DNA of 35,258 nt from Stentor coeruleus (Eukaryota; Ciliophora; Heterotrichea; Heterotrichida; Stentoridae). The position numbers and the translations under genes were made by a program. Within the stretch, counting starts at the first letter, position 1. Each line of letters opens with the position of its first letter. Under the pieces are notes generated by a model that was not told the DNA's origin, ran no database searches, and saw only the letters and a list, made by a program, of their open reading frames with translations. The stretch spans positions 1 through 35,258 of the forward strand of contig MPUH01000779.1 of NCBI GenBank assembly GCA_001970955.1. The letters run 5' to 3'. Shown here one piece after another: positions 1 to 9,150 of this stretch.

Positions 1-741
1 AATTAAACATTTTTTTTTGTAGCGTGCATATGTTTTAAATGATGTTATAAAACATTATTGGAAGTAGCTATGTAAAGTTCTATGCTTGCAAGTGCAAATG
101 CAAATGAATCTTATTATTTAAAAGAATGATACAACTGTAAACTTTAACAAAATATACTCTTTTGAAGAAGGCTTATGAATTCAATTTATAGTTAGGTGCA
201 AGCATTTAAAAAATATTCACGCTCTAATTCTCGGATGAAATAGCAGCAAGTTTGTATATGTATGCATATGCGCATGTTGCACATTTTAATATAAAGAATT
301 AGCAAGTTTGTATATGTATACCTATGCACATGTTGCACATTTTAATATAAAGAATTAGTATTCTATTATTTGGACAGCAAATTATTATCGGAAGTAAAAA
401 TTAGGATTTCTAATAAATTTTATATTGACATGAAGTTAAAAAATATTTTACTCGCACTAATCACTCTAGTATTGAAAATCACTACCTATAGCTTTAGCAT
501 ATTCTTAGCTTTTTTATTATATATACATTTAACTAATGAAAAACTTTAATAAAAATATCCATAATCCTAACTCACAGTAAAAACTATTCTAAGGCATATC
601 CTTTATTAATTAATATCCATCCTGCAAATAGTTTTTTCCAAATCATCTCAGTTTACCAAGCATTCTATTTCTAGGTAAAGGCATATTAGAAAGAATATGT
701 GGTATAAAAAGCACAAAAGTAGGATTAATAATAACCTAGAA
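1..741. other. Left-edge intergenic region
   Basis: AT-rich DNA upstream of the importin gene. No frame on either strand reads as protein beyond a few dozen codons, and I saw no structured RNA. It holds one short tandem repeat, listed separately. An ATG at 697 lies in frame with the importin start at 742, but the 15 extra codons between them look like non-coding sequence. Confidence 0.7.
245..356. repeat. 56-nt tandem repeat, two copies
   Basis: Copies at 245-300 and 301-356 begin AGCAAGTTTGTATATGTAT and end AATATAAAGAATT. They differ at three positions, all in the alternating TATGCATATGCGCATG-like centre. There is no N between them and the divergence is higher than at the assembly-type duplications, so this is probably a genuine tandem repeat. 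Confidence 0.85.
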
Positions 742-3700
742 ATGGAGTACCCTGCCTCGCCAAATCCCGAGCAGCTTGCTTTACTTCTAGGACAAGTAAT
801 TTCAGGGCAAAACTCACAGGATCTTGAAAAGTACTTCAAAAGGTACTTAAAACTAAGTCAATGTGTTCCAGACCTTATGCAACAAATGATGCAGAACCCA
901 ATTCCTAATGTTAGACAGCTAGCCAGTGTGCTTTTACGTAAAAGAATCATGAAGCATTGGAAAGCTCTGACCCCTGAAGTTCAAGGCGAAGTCAAAAAAG
1001 CTTTGATTGATCGAATTGCAAATGAGCCAGAGAACTTAGTTCGTAAAAACGTGGCAAGTCTTACCGCAGCTCTAGCCAGCAATATCCTCGATCAATGGCC
1101 TGAGCTTCTTACTTTTATCGGAACTTGTACCGAATGCCAGATAGTGGCTGCCAAAGAAATAGGCCTTTATTTATTAGCTGAGCTCCTAGAAAACCCTGAA
1201 GTCTGCAACATCCTCAAGCCACATCAAGAGAAGCTAACTCTACTCTTTGCCTCATCTTTAGACGATTCTTCCAGCCGTGATATTAGAAAATATGCACTTA
1301 AAGCTTTAGGAAATCACGCTTTGAACTCAGAAGAAGAAACCCCAACAAATTATATCCTAACCCTAATTCCCAAGATTGCCAATGTACTCTCAGAATGTGT
1401 CGATAACTTGGATGAAGAGCTTATTGTCAGCGCTTTTGAAGTCTTTGACAGTCTTATAGACTCAGGTCAGGACATCACAAGCAACATTGAGCTACTTATA
1501 AAAATTGGCCTAGAAAAAGTAGGGGCCAACTTTAAACTCCAGCTTTCAACACGTGAGTGTGCTTTAGACTTTTTAGAGACCATTGCTGATATGAAACCAA
1601 AGATTTTAACATCATCACCCGAAATGGTCAGGTATCTTCTTACAAATATATTTGCTATTGCTACAGAAATCGATGATAATGGCGATGAGCCATCTTCTGT
1701 TGACATGGCTTTAAGGCTTTTAGATACCCTTGCTTTAACTCTTCCTAACAAAACAATCTATCCTCATGTTGCTCAGTTAACCGCTCAGCTTAGAGCCAAT
1801 CCTCAAGCTAGAATGCGTAAAATCGGTGTCCTTGCCCTTGGTGTTGTCGCTGAAGGATGTGCTGATTACGTTAAGCAAGACCTAGCAAATGTTGTCAATA
1901 TACTATTACAAGGACTACAAGATCCTGATGTAGCTGTTAGAGAAGGTGCTGGGCTTAGTATGGGCTACTGTGCTGAGCATTTAAAGCCAGATATCCTTGA
2001 TCTTCATTCCATAATTTTACCCCAGCTGATAAATTTACTAGATTTTAACAATATCAAAGTTAAGCAAAAAGCCTTATACGCCATCGATATATTCTGTGAA
2101 TACTTCGATGATGATATTGAACAGTATCTCCCTACCCTTGTAAATAAACTTATGTTCCTCACTGTTAATGAAAATGATAGTAAAGTTAAGGAAATGGCAG
2201 TCTCAGCACTTACCTCAGCAATATCCTCAGCTGAACAGAAAATTACTCCTTATTTCCTCCCAATAGTTAGGCTTCTAGGAGACATTCTTCAATCTGCAGA
2301 TAAAGAAATGAATCTTAAAGCTATGTCATTGCAATGCCTTGGAACTTTAGCTTCATCTTCGACAATTGAACTTTTTAGCCCTTATATTGCTGATAGTGTA
2401 AATGTCGCTTTTGCTTTCTTGTCTGGTGAAGTCCTTGAACAAAGAGAAGCTGGCTTTGCTTTCTTCTACTCACTATCTAAACTTTTGAAAGGGCAGATTG
2501 AGCCTTATGCTGATAGGATTATTGCTGAAGCTCTGAAGTCTTGTGAAGCCCAAGAAGGGACAAAAATCGAAGTTGTTGACGAGGACGATGAAGATAGTGA
2601 AGATGAAGAGGCTGAATCAGTCTACAAAGTTCGTACAGTGTTCTTAGATGAAAAAACAGCAGCTTTACACACACTTGGCAGTCTTGCTATAGCCTGTCCT
2701 GGGAAAGTTTTAGCTAGCATGCAAAGAATTGAAGCCAATCTCGACATACTTTTTGATTACTTCCACGAAAACATTAGAATGCAGTGCGTGACTACAGCTC
2801 AGCAATTAGTTGAAGGACTTTCCCAACTTCCAGGAGGCATTCAAAACATCCATGACTACTGGTATATGAAAGTTATCCACAATTATATGGAGATGCTCGT
2901 TGAAGATGAATCTAAAGAAGTTGTCATTAGAGTCTTGGAAGCTATTGAAGAACTTCTTAAGAAAATTGGCACAGTTTTAATACCTGATAATACTATGCCT
3001 TTACTTATAGATCAATTTGTTGTGCTTCTTGATNATCTAAAGAAGTTGTCATTAGAGTCTTGGAAGCTATTGAAGAACTTCTTAAGAAAATTGGCACAAT
3101 TTTAATACCTGATAATACTATGCCTTTACTTATAGATCAATTTGTTGTGCTTCTTGATGAAGGTGCAGCTTGTCAAAAACAAGGAGATGAGACTGAAGGT
3201 GATCATGATGAGTCCCTTATGGGTGACTTTTGTGATACTCTCATGCAGATGGCTAAAGACTGGAAAGAAGCTTTTTCAATGCACTTTGAAAAGCTTCTGC
3301 CTGGAATTGAAAAATTCACAAGACATGAGAGAAATATGAGAGACAGGATTTTATTTACTGGGCTGTTGGCTGACACTTTAAAACACATGCCTTCAGTAGC
3401 TACTAAATATGCTATGAATTTTGCTATTCTTGTTGAAAGAAACTTAAGTAGTGATGATGCTTCTATATACAGAAATACACTTTATTATTTAGGTGTCTTA
3501 TGTGAAGCTGCCCCAGTGCTGAGTTCTGAATATAGCAAGTTTTTGCAGCTTCTCCAGCCTTTTTTCACTAACGCTTTCGAGCCTGCTACAATTGATAATG
3601 CTGTTGCTTCTGTTTGCAGAATGATTATTTCTAATCCTGCATCTGTTCCTCTTGAAACTGTCTTGCCTGTTTTGTATTCTAAACTTCCTTTAAAAGATGA

Positions 3701-3971
3701 CTTTGATGAATTCAAAACTGTTATAAGGCTTATAGTGTTCTTGTATTCTAATCCTAGCCTTAACTTATCTGCTTACAATGAAATGTCTTTGAAACTTCTT
3801 ATTGAAGCAGTTATTGTGGATTCAAATGATGCTGATAAGTATAAGATCGACTCTGAGACTAGAGATAAAGCTAAAGCTCTGATTCTCAGTTTTAAGGGTC
3901 AACCAATCCTAGAAAGTTTGATTGCCGCACTTGCTCCTGAAAGCCAAAACGTCTTAATTAAGATTTTATAG
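742..3971 (+). CDS. Importin-4 / Kap123-type importin beta, interrupted by an assembly duplication
   Basis: Karyopherin of the importin-beta superfamily: a HEAT-repeat solenoid that carries cargo such as ribosomal proteins and histones through nuclear pores and releases it on RanGTP. The N-terminus is an importin-N-type helical pair, followed by HEAT repeats. An acidic loop (about residues 609-626, rich in D and E) precedes SVYKVRTVFLDEKTAALHTL, as in IPO4. The C-terminal LPLKDDFDEFKTVIRLIVFL segment matches IPO4 closely. The sequence contains 124 nt twice (2910-3033 and 3035-3158) around an N at 3034. Removing one copy plus the N keeps frame and gives about 1034 aa, close to the family's usual 1080-1110. 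No intron is seen. Start chosen at 742 (MEYPASPNPEQ), where codon use becomes coding-like; ATG 697 is in frame upstream. Stop is TAG. Confidence 0.93.
2910..3158. repeat. Uncollapsed 124-nt overlap around N at 3034
   Basis: Positions 2910-3033 and 3035-3158 are identical except G2974 versus A3099 (Val versus Ile in importin). A single N separates them. The duplication of 124 nt plus N shifts the importin frame, while a single copy gives a continuous protein. This is best explained as two contig ends, perhaps two haplotypes, placed side by side instead of merged. Confidence 0.93.
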
Positions 3972-5269
3972 GCATAAATTATAGTTAGAAACGTAAATGG
4001 GTTAGTTTTCTAGTAGCACAGAGAATTTTATAATAAAATTCGCATATACAATAGTAATCTTAATTATATAATACTGATTTTTATTTACAAATTAGGCTTT
4101 AAAAGTATGAATTAGTTTTTTCAGAGAATTCAAGTAGCAAACTAGATTTAACAAAAGACAATAACTTAATTTTGATTATAAGGAAGTCAAAAACATCTAA
4201 GTACACATAATTTGCATTAAATAAATAAAGCTTAGATATAGCAAAAGCTGAAAAGTTTTGAAAAATTTATTGATATTAAGACCAACTTTCGTATTGCAGG
4301 AAAAAAGATAATAAAGTTAATGAGTCATAATTGACGGCCTGCAGCACGCCAAATTAACTGAAGCAACTGATTGGAGACTTTAAATGCTCACTTTCTGAGT
4401 AAAAAATCGGTGACCTTCAAGGAAATCACTTAAAATCATAATCTATAACCTATCTTACCAAGACAAATCACATATCAGTAAACTTATTGAGCCTCTAAGT
4501 AAAAAGAGTTCGCAAATTGCTTCAAGTTATATTATTTTTGAAATTAGATGAAAGCGAGAATCACATAATTGAACCATATTTAACAAAAAACTACTAAAAG
4601 TTTTTGACTTAATTCTTAGACTTAGGTCCGTAAAAATGAAGACAATATCAGGAAGAATATATTGAATAACCCACCAAAATTTTAACAAGAATTTACAAGA
4701 GTTTTTATATTCTTTGAAATATGCAAAAATATTGAAAGTTTAATCTTTAGGGCATGAATAAAAACTGGAAACAGAAATGCAGTACTCAATAGGTTTATGG
4801 CTTTAATAAAAAACCTATGCATGCTCTACACCTATAAAGTTTCCATATGAATCCTTGTAAATGCTTTCACTGTGATATATAAATTTTGAAAACTTGCTTT
4901 TTTTTCCTTCAAAAATGAGCAGATTTATTTTTAGTAATTTAATATAAGGATTGACAATTCAAAAACACAAACCTTGGCTAATCATAAGTATCGTATGAGT
5001 AATAGTTTTTTAGGGTGATTTTTTTTAGAAATTAGCTAAATAGCAATAGTAATAATCATGCTATTTAAGGGACTGGAATGTAATAACTCCTTGGTATTCT
5101 TGATTTAACTCACTTTGCACTTTAATTGGGCTTTTATTGATCTCAGGCAAATCTAGAATATTTACGCTTATTCGTTTGTCTAAGGGCGAAATATAAAATT
5201 TTTGCTGTATTTAAGATTAATTTACTTATTCTAGCTATCTATAGATATATTTATAATTGATTATTTTTA
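3972..5269. other. Intergenic spacer, 1.3 kb
   Basis: No supportable gene. Both forward and reverse frames carry frequent stops. Some stretches (for example about 4200-4600 and 4625-4860 on +) read as protein-like only if TAA and TAG are taken as sense codons, which the neighbouring genes do not support. They may be very old decayed coding DNA or chance. Confidence 0.55.
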
Positions 5270-5623
5270 TTATATTATCATGTCTGAACTGTGTTTTTTA
5301 ATCCTACGTTCATTTCTTGAATTGCTTTTCTGACTATCAGGAGTTCCCCTTGCTTTTCTATCCCTAGTCATCACATCTGGAAATTCAAAGTTTTTATCCT
5401 TCGCTATCCTTGGAGTTAATGAAAATGGGGAGCTAGTTGCGCTATGAGCCTTATGGATCGATGGAAAAGTAGACTGAGGCGCTTGCAAAAGATTAGATGC
5501 AACATTTTCAGGTATTCGTAGCATACATCTTGGAGAATCTTTAGAAGAAGGAGGAAGAGTTTTGAAAATAATCAATTTTGATTGAGCATTCTGCTGCTCC
5601 TCAGAAGTATTATGATTATTCAT
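5270..5623 (-). CDS. Hypothetical 117-aa hydrophilic protein
   Basis: Uninterrupted single-exon frame starting with ATG at 5623 (MNNHNTSEEQQ) and ending in TAA at 5270. The product is rich in Ser, Asn, Lys and Pro, lacks predicted membrane segments, and ends in a basic stretch (RNERRIKKHSSD). No family is recognised; it looks intrinsically disordered. Coding status is supported by length, ATG start and a composition unlike the flanking AT-rich DNA (Pro, Ala, Arg and Asp codons), not by homology. Confidence 0.55.
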   Translation of the reverse strand: MNNHNTSEEQQNAQSKLIIFKTLPPSSKDSPRCMLRIPENVASNLLQAPQSTFPSIHKAHSATSSPFSLTPRIAKDKNFEFPDVMTRDRKARGTPDSQKSNSRNERRIKKHSSDMII

Positions 5624-5637
5624 TTATAAAATACTTA

Positions 5638-6027
5638 CTAATTAAAAACATTAGTACCTTTTTTAAATATACAACAAGAGATATCCGTATTAATCTTCAA
5701 GGAATCAGCTGTTGTAGCTTCTGATATAGACTTTCTTTTCATAGATTTTTGTCGCCTTTTGAACTCTTGATACTGTTTGTTACTTGAGTTGCCAACATAT
5801 TATTTGCTTCTAGATGATCTAATATCAAAATTACATTACTTTTATGCCTTTTCCTACATGATTGATTTGCTTAGATTTTGTTTTTAACTGAATTATTCCT
5901 TTTAAGTTTCCAAGATACCCAAAGCAGAAGATTTTTTATAGCGGGATTTGATATTTATACTTAAAATTGCTATCTAGTTAAAACTTACATTAAAAAATCC
6001 TGAATAGGAATTGATTCTAATTTTCAT
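5638..6027 (-). other. Possible decayed or intron-split small gene
   Basis: On the minus strand an ATG at 6027 opens MKIRINSYSGFFN, followed directly by GTAAGTTTTAACTAG, which has the length and A10 of the true introns here. Removing it leads to 23 more codons before TAA. The same frame is later open again for about 48 codons, hydrophilic and basic (EFKRRQKSMKRKS... to FKKGTNVFN), ending at TAG 5638. The TAA and TAG codons between cannot all be removed by plausible 15-16-nt introns. It could be a pseudogene or chance; no family is recognised. Confidence 0.2.
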
Positions 6028-6036
6028 AGATCTAAA

Positions 6037-6383
6037 ATGGATCAATCTTTAAACTTTACAGTTAAACTTCTTAGTGTGATTGAACTTCAAGGTATATTAT
6101 TCAATGAAGATGCTTGCATCGAATACCTTTATGAAAAAAAAATACCTTCAAATAATAAATTGCCCTAAATGCAAAAGAGTTATGAGATTAGCTAATAACA
6201 AGAAAAATTTTCAATGTAAAAACAAAGATTGCAGAAAGAGCATTTCTGTAAGAAAGGGAACATTATTTGAAGGAAAAATGTTAAATTGTTCTACTATTTA
6301 TTGCAAGAATTAATGAGTGATTCACTTTCTAAACAGAGAAAGGTAAAGGGATCATTGTTCAAATTGACGAATTCAATATTTAG
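6037..6383 (+). mobile_element. Relic of IS1595/ISXO2-like DDE transposase, N-terminal part
   Basis: Starting at ATG 6037, the frame gives an N-terminal segment (ILFNEDACIEYLYEKK) typical of IS1595-family transposases. A one-base shift in a run of nine A (about 6132-6140) then moves into a zinc ribbon (CPKC...FQCKNKDCRKSISVRKGTLFEG), which precedes the DDE domain in this family. The shift is removed by one A fewer. Further on, in another frame, GKGIIVQIDEF resembles the I-V-E-I-D-E block around the first catalytic Asp, then TAG and TAA follow. Parts are missing, so this is a dead copy. Such transposases occur in bacteria and in several eukaryotes. Confidence 0.72.
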
Positions 6384-6868
6384 TAAAGAAGCTTAAGTTC
6401 AGCTTTATTAAAGCTGCACCTAATTTAGAACTAGGTATTAAAATAAGAAATAATAAATAGATTATATGCACTGCTAAATAAAATTATTAAAGCGTATGAA
6501 TCCCTTATAAATATAGATAATTAACATACTTTTATTGATTTTAATGGTTTCTTAGAATAAGATTATAATTAATACCTTATATTCAATCATTAGAAATAAA
6601 ATATTCTTCAATCTTTACACTTTTAATCCACCAAAATAAAGTTATCCAAATCATTTTCACTTGAAAAAACTTTTTCTAATCACCATAGCATTAAGCCTTA
6701 TATTTTTCAAAACCCTAAATCATCCTTTTTTACCCAAGATATCATTTTTCATATTCTCTCAAAATGAATTCTACTTTTTCTGTTCATAAGCCCTAAATCA
6801 ACCTCATATATACATAATCTTATTCCAAATTAAAAAAAAAATTAAATATTTTCTATCAAATAAAGAAA
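6384..6868. other. Intergenic spacer between transposase relic and small ORF
   Basis: No gene seen. The right half (6600-6868) is C-over-G on the + strand, the pattern found immediately left of genes elsewhere in this window. Confidence 0.55.
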
Positions 6869-7012
6869 ATGGGAAGGTCTGCAAGGCTCCAATATGCTTT
6901 CGGCTTCTGCATCGCTTGTTTCATGCATCTTAAACTCATCCAAGATGTAGGACAGACTATATATCGGCAAAAATACTACCTGGGCCTAATAGAAAAGAAT
7001 GAAAATGCTTAA
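6869..7012 (+). CDS. Short ORF, 47 aa, one likely membrane helix; possible extension to 7120
   Basis: ATG 6869 opens a 47-aa frame (MGRSARLQYAFGFCIACFMH...) with a hydrophobic stretch at about residues 9-20, ending in TAA 7010-7012. The same frame stays open after that TAA for another 35 codons (IIFIEESSSSESLKSML...) to TAG 7118-7120, only 17 bases from the end of the convergent LYR gene. No GT exists near the TAA, so it cannot lie in an intron. Either the gene is 47 aa and the rest is chance, or the TAA is a mutation, sequence error or readthrough site. No family is recognised. Confidence 0.4.
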   Translation: MGRSARLQYAFGFCIACFMHLKLIQDVGQTIYRQKYYLGLIEKNENA

Positions 7013-7137
7013 ATTATTTTTATTGAAGAATCTAGCAGCTCTGAGTCCCTTAAATCTATGCTATTTGAAGCATATTTCTCAAGAACTGCAAAATGGCTTC
7101 TGAAAACCTTTGATTATTAGACTTATATTTACTTAAA

Positions 7138-7404
7138 CTAGAGTTTTTTGTCAATAAATTCTGTCTTAACTTTATAGACAAGATAATTGCTTAGTCCTCT
7201 TATTTGATCTTCGCGAAAAATCTCAATTTTCTCTTGGTCCGTCTCTGATTTTTGATTTTTCCAAGTCATCCTAAGAAGCTGCCTAATTAAATTGGTCTTG
7301 TGATCCTATCTTTGGATTACGTTAATTCCCATAATTCTTGCCATCTTCATCCAGTCTCTGTATATCTAAATATTCTGTACATGAACCATAGTTCTCTCGA
7401 TCAT
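7138..7404 (-). CDS. LYR-motif (Complex1_LYR family) small protein, three exons
   Basis: Exon 1 is 7381-7404, intron 7366-7380 (GTACAGAATATTTAG), exon 2 7321-7365, intron 7306-7320 (GTAATCCAAAGATAG), exon 3 7138-7305. Each intron is exactly 15 nt, removes an in-frame TAG and carries A at position 10. The spliced product is 78 aa. It has an IYR tripeptide near the N-terminus followed by DWMKMARIMG, a basic helix (LIRQLLRMTWKNQ) and a C-terminal ...REDQIRGLSNYLVYKVK. This matches the LYR/Complex1_LYR layout, with Ile in place of the first Leu. Family members act in mitochondria as accessory or assembly factors that bind acyl carrier protein or help Fe-S delivery; the specific client is unclear. 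Start chosen as the first ATG after an upstream stop. Confidence 0.72.
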
Positions 7405-8313
7405 TTTTATATGAAATTGGAGGAGATTAATATAATTAATTATAGAAGGGTCTTCAGGGTTTTTTAATAAATTATAATTCTTTGAATCAGAGTTGCTTCT
7501 TCTATTTACCTTTTAAATATATATAAGACTTGAAGTATTGATATATATAATCTTCAAGCAAATTTAGTTACTTTCTATGCAGATTTTAACCCTAAAATCC
7601 ACCAGATTAGTATGCACTGATAAGTAATCATGCTATTTCTACTCAGTTAGATATGCAAATCAAATAATAAGTGGGATTTGTATATAAACTCGTTTTATGT
7701 AATTACTTTCAAAAATATCCAGCCAGGAATTCAACTTTTCAATGAATTTGCAAATCTAAATGTTGCTAATAATAGTTCGAGCCTTTAAAAGGCATTATTT
7801 ATTATAAATCAAATTCCATTAGCCTATCTTAATATTTCAAACTCGGATTATTAAGGACTAAATTTATAAAATAATTAGGCAGCACATAAAGCCTATTAAA
7901 TAATAAGTCTTTGAGTCGTCTTCTCCAACAAAATCAGTGCATTAAGCACAGAATTAAAAATTAACGATAAATAATTAATATTCAACTGACTCTAAACACT
8001 TTTGTAATCAAACCATATATATACTTCATAAGCCCCTGAATGACTTGATACAATCCCAGTCTTGAACTGGCCTATTTTTCTCTGTTTCCATTCTTCTCTT
8101 GAAATTATTAGTATTTATAAATACTCTTATCTTAAACTTTAGTTATCTAATAAGTTTCTCCACAAGTGCAAGATACTTTTTGATATCCATCATATTGTTA
8201 TCAGAGTCAAAAACCCTAAACAGACTTTTGTTCGGTCAGTAGACAAACAAACATTAGAGATTTCTAAGAAGAATATGCTAATAATTATGAAGCAAAGTAA
8301 ATAATTTACTTTA
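7405..8313. other. Intergenic spacer, 0.9 kb
   Basis: No intact gene. It holds one possible EF-hand-like relic on the minus strand (separate entry). The remainder is AT-rich with stops in all frames. Confidence 0.55.
8143..8235 (-). pseudogene. Possible EF-hand relic
   Basis: A minus-strand frame open from 8235 to a TAA at 8143-8145 reads KSLFRVFDSDNNMMDIKK then YLALVEKLIR. This resembles an EF-hand (FRVFDxDNNGxIDxxEYL) lacking the loop Gly, one residue short. It is bounded by TGA upstream and TAA downstream, with no ATG-led exon or intron to link it. It may be debris of a calcium-binding protein gene or chance. Confidence 0.25.
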
Positions 8314-9150
8314 TTAAATATTGTTGAAATCAGGAAGAGTTACGAAAACACTGCTGACTGATGCTGTAGACCTCCACCTCTCAATGTAAGGCATCGCAGG
8401 GAGATCATTAAAGACACTTCCAAGGTTTGAGATCGTTGGTAGAGGCATCATTTCTGCAATAAGATCATCAGGCATTATATCTGGTAGTTTCCAAGTAGGC
8501 TTTTCATATACACTTGCTGGAGCCATTTCGAGTATTAAATCCACGTAAAAGTTGTAGTTAGTTTGCAAGTCATTGTAAGGTTGTTTGATTAACTTTTCAA
8601 ATGTCCTGTTGAGCTCAGAAAAGTCGATTTTTAAGTCTTCCTCGTTTCTGTTAATCCAGAAATTGATGACTTGCAAGAAGTTCGGGATTTTTGAACAGAT
8701 GTGAGCCAGCAGAGGATCCATATTGTTGCTGAAATAATACTTGACTCCAAATGCTACAGTATATAGTAAAACAATTAAATGGTTAGTATTTATCGGCCAA
8801 ATAAATCTGTTCAAATAAATACAAAACCCTGCTATTTCCACTTCGCTCATCATCATTTCGCAGGCAGTTTCGACAATAAGCTTAATCAATGGATAGCCCA
8901 GATATTCTCTTGGAGCTGAGGAAAATTGGATTATTCTCCTAATCATAACCTCACTCCTAAAAGTCATACTGTAACTAGCATGCTGCTCTTTGTAAATCTG
9001 TTGCAATTTTTCCATATCAGTATCTTGCTGCTCTATAAGAACCCTAGGATACGTAAAACACTGCTTAGTTGGCTTTGGGGCACATAAAAAGCTTTTAGAA
9101 TCACTTTCCTCGCTTGTACTCGGGTACATATTCCATGTATTGTCTTTCAT
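8314..9150 (-). CDS. Hypothetical 278-aa protein, possibly cyclin-fold
   Basis: Single-exon gene, ATG at 9150 (MKDNTWNMYPS), TAA stop. After about 55 polar residues comes an alpha-helical region with SEVMIRRIIQF, EIAGFCIYLNRFIWPINTNHLI and LLYTVAFGVKYYFSNN. The order of a YLNRF-type helix followed by a hydrophobic helix ending in KYYF-x-N is reminiscent of a cyclin box (LYLDRF ... LLAAKFxxD), but the match is weak and I would not assign a CDK partner. The C-terminal third is Pro-rich and probably disordered. All five Trp codons are TGG. It could equally be an unrelated helical protein specific to heterotrichs. Confidence 0.75.
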   Translation of the reverse strand: MKDNTWNMYPSTSEESDSKSFLCAPKPTKQCFTYPRVLIEQQDTDMEKLQQIYKEQHASYSMTFRSEVMIRRIIQFSSAPREYLGYPLIKLIVETACEMMMSEVEIAGFCIYLNRFIWPINTNHLIVLLYTVAFGVKYYFSNNMDPLLAHICSKIPNFLQVINFWINRNEEDLKIDFSELNRTFEKLIKQPYNDLQTNYNFYVDLILEMAPASVYEKPTWKLPDIMPDDLIAEMMPLPTISNLGSVFNDLPAMPYIERWRSTASVSSVFVTLPDFNNI

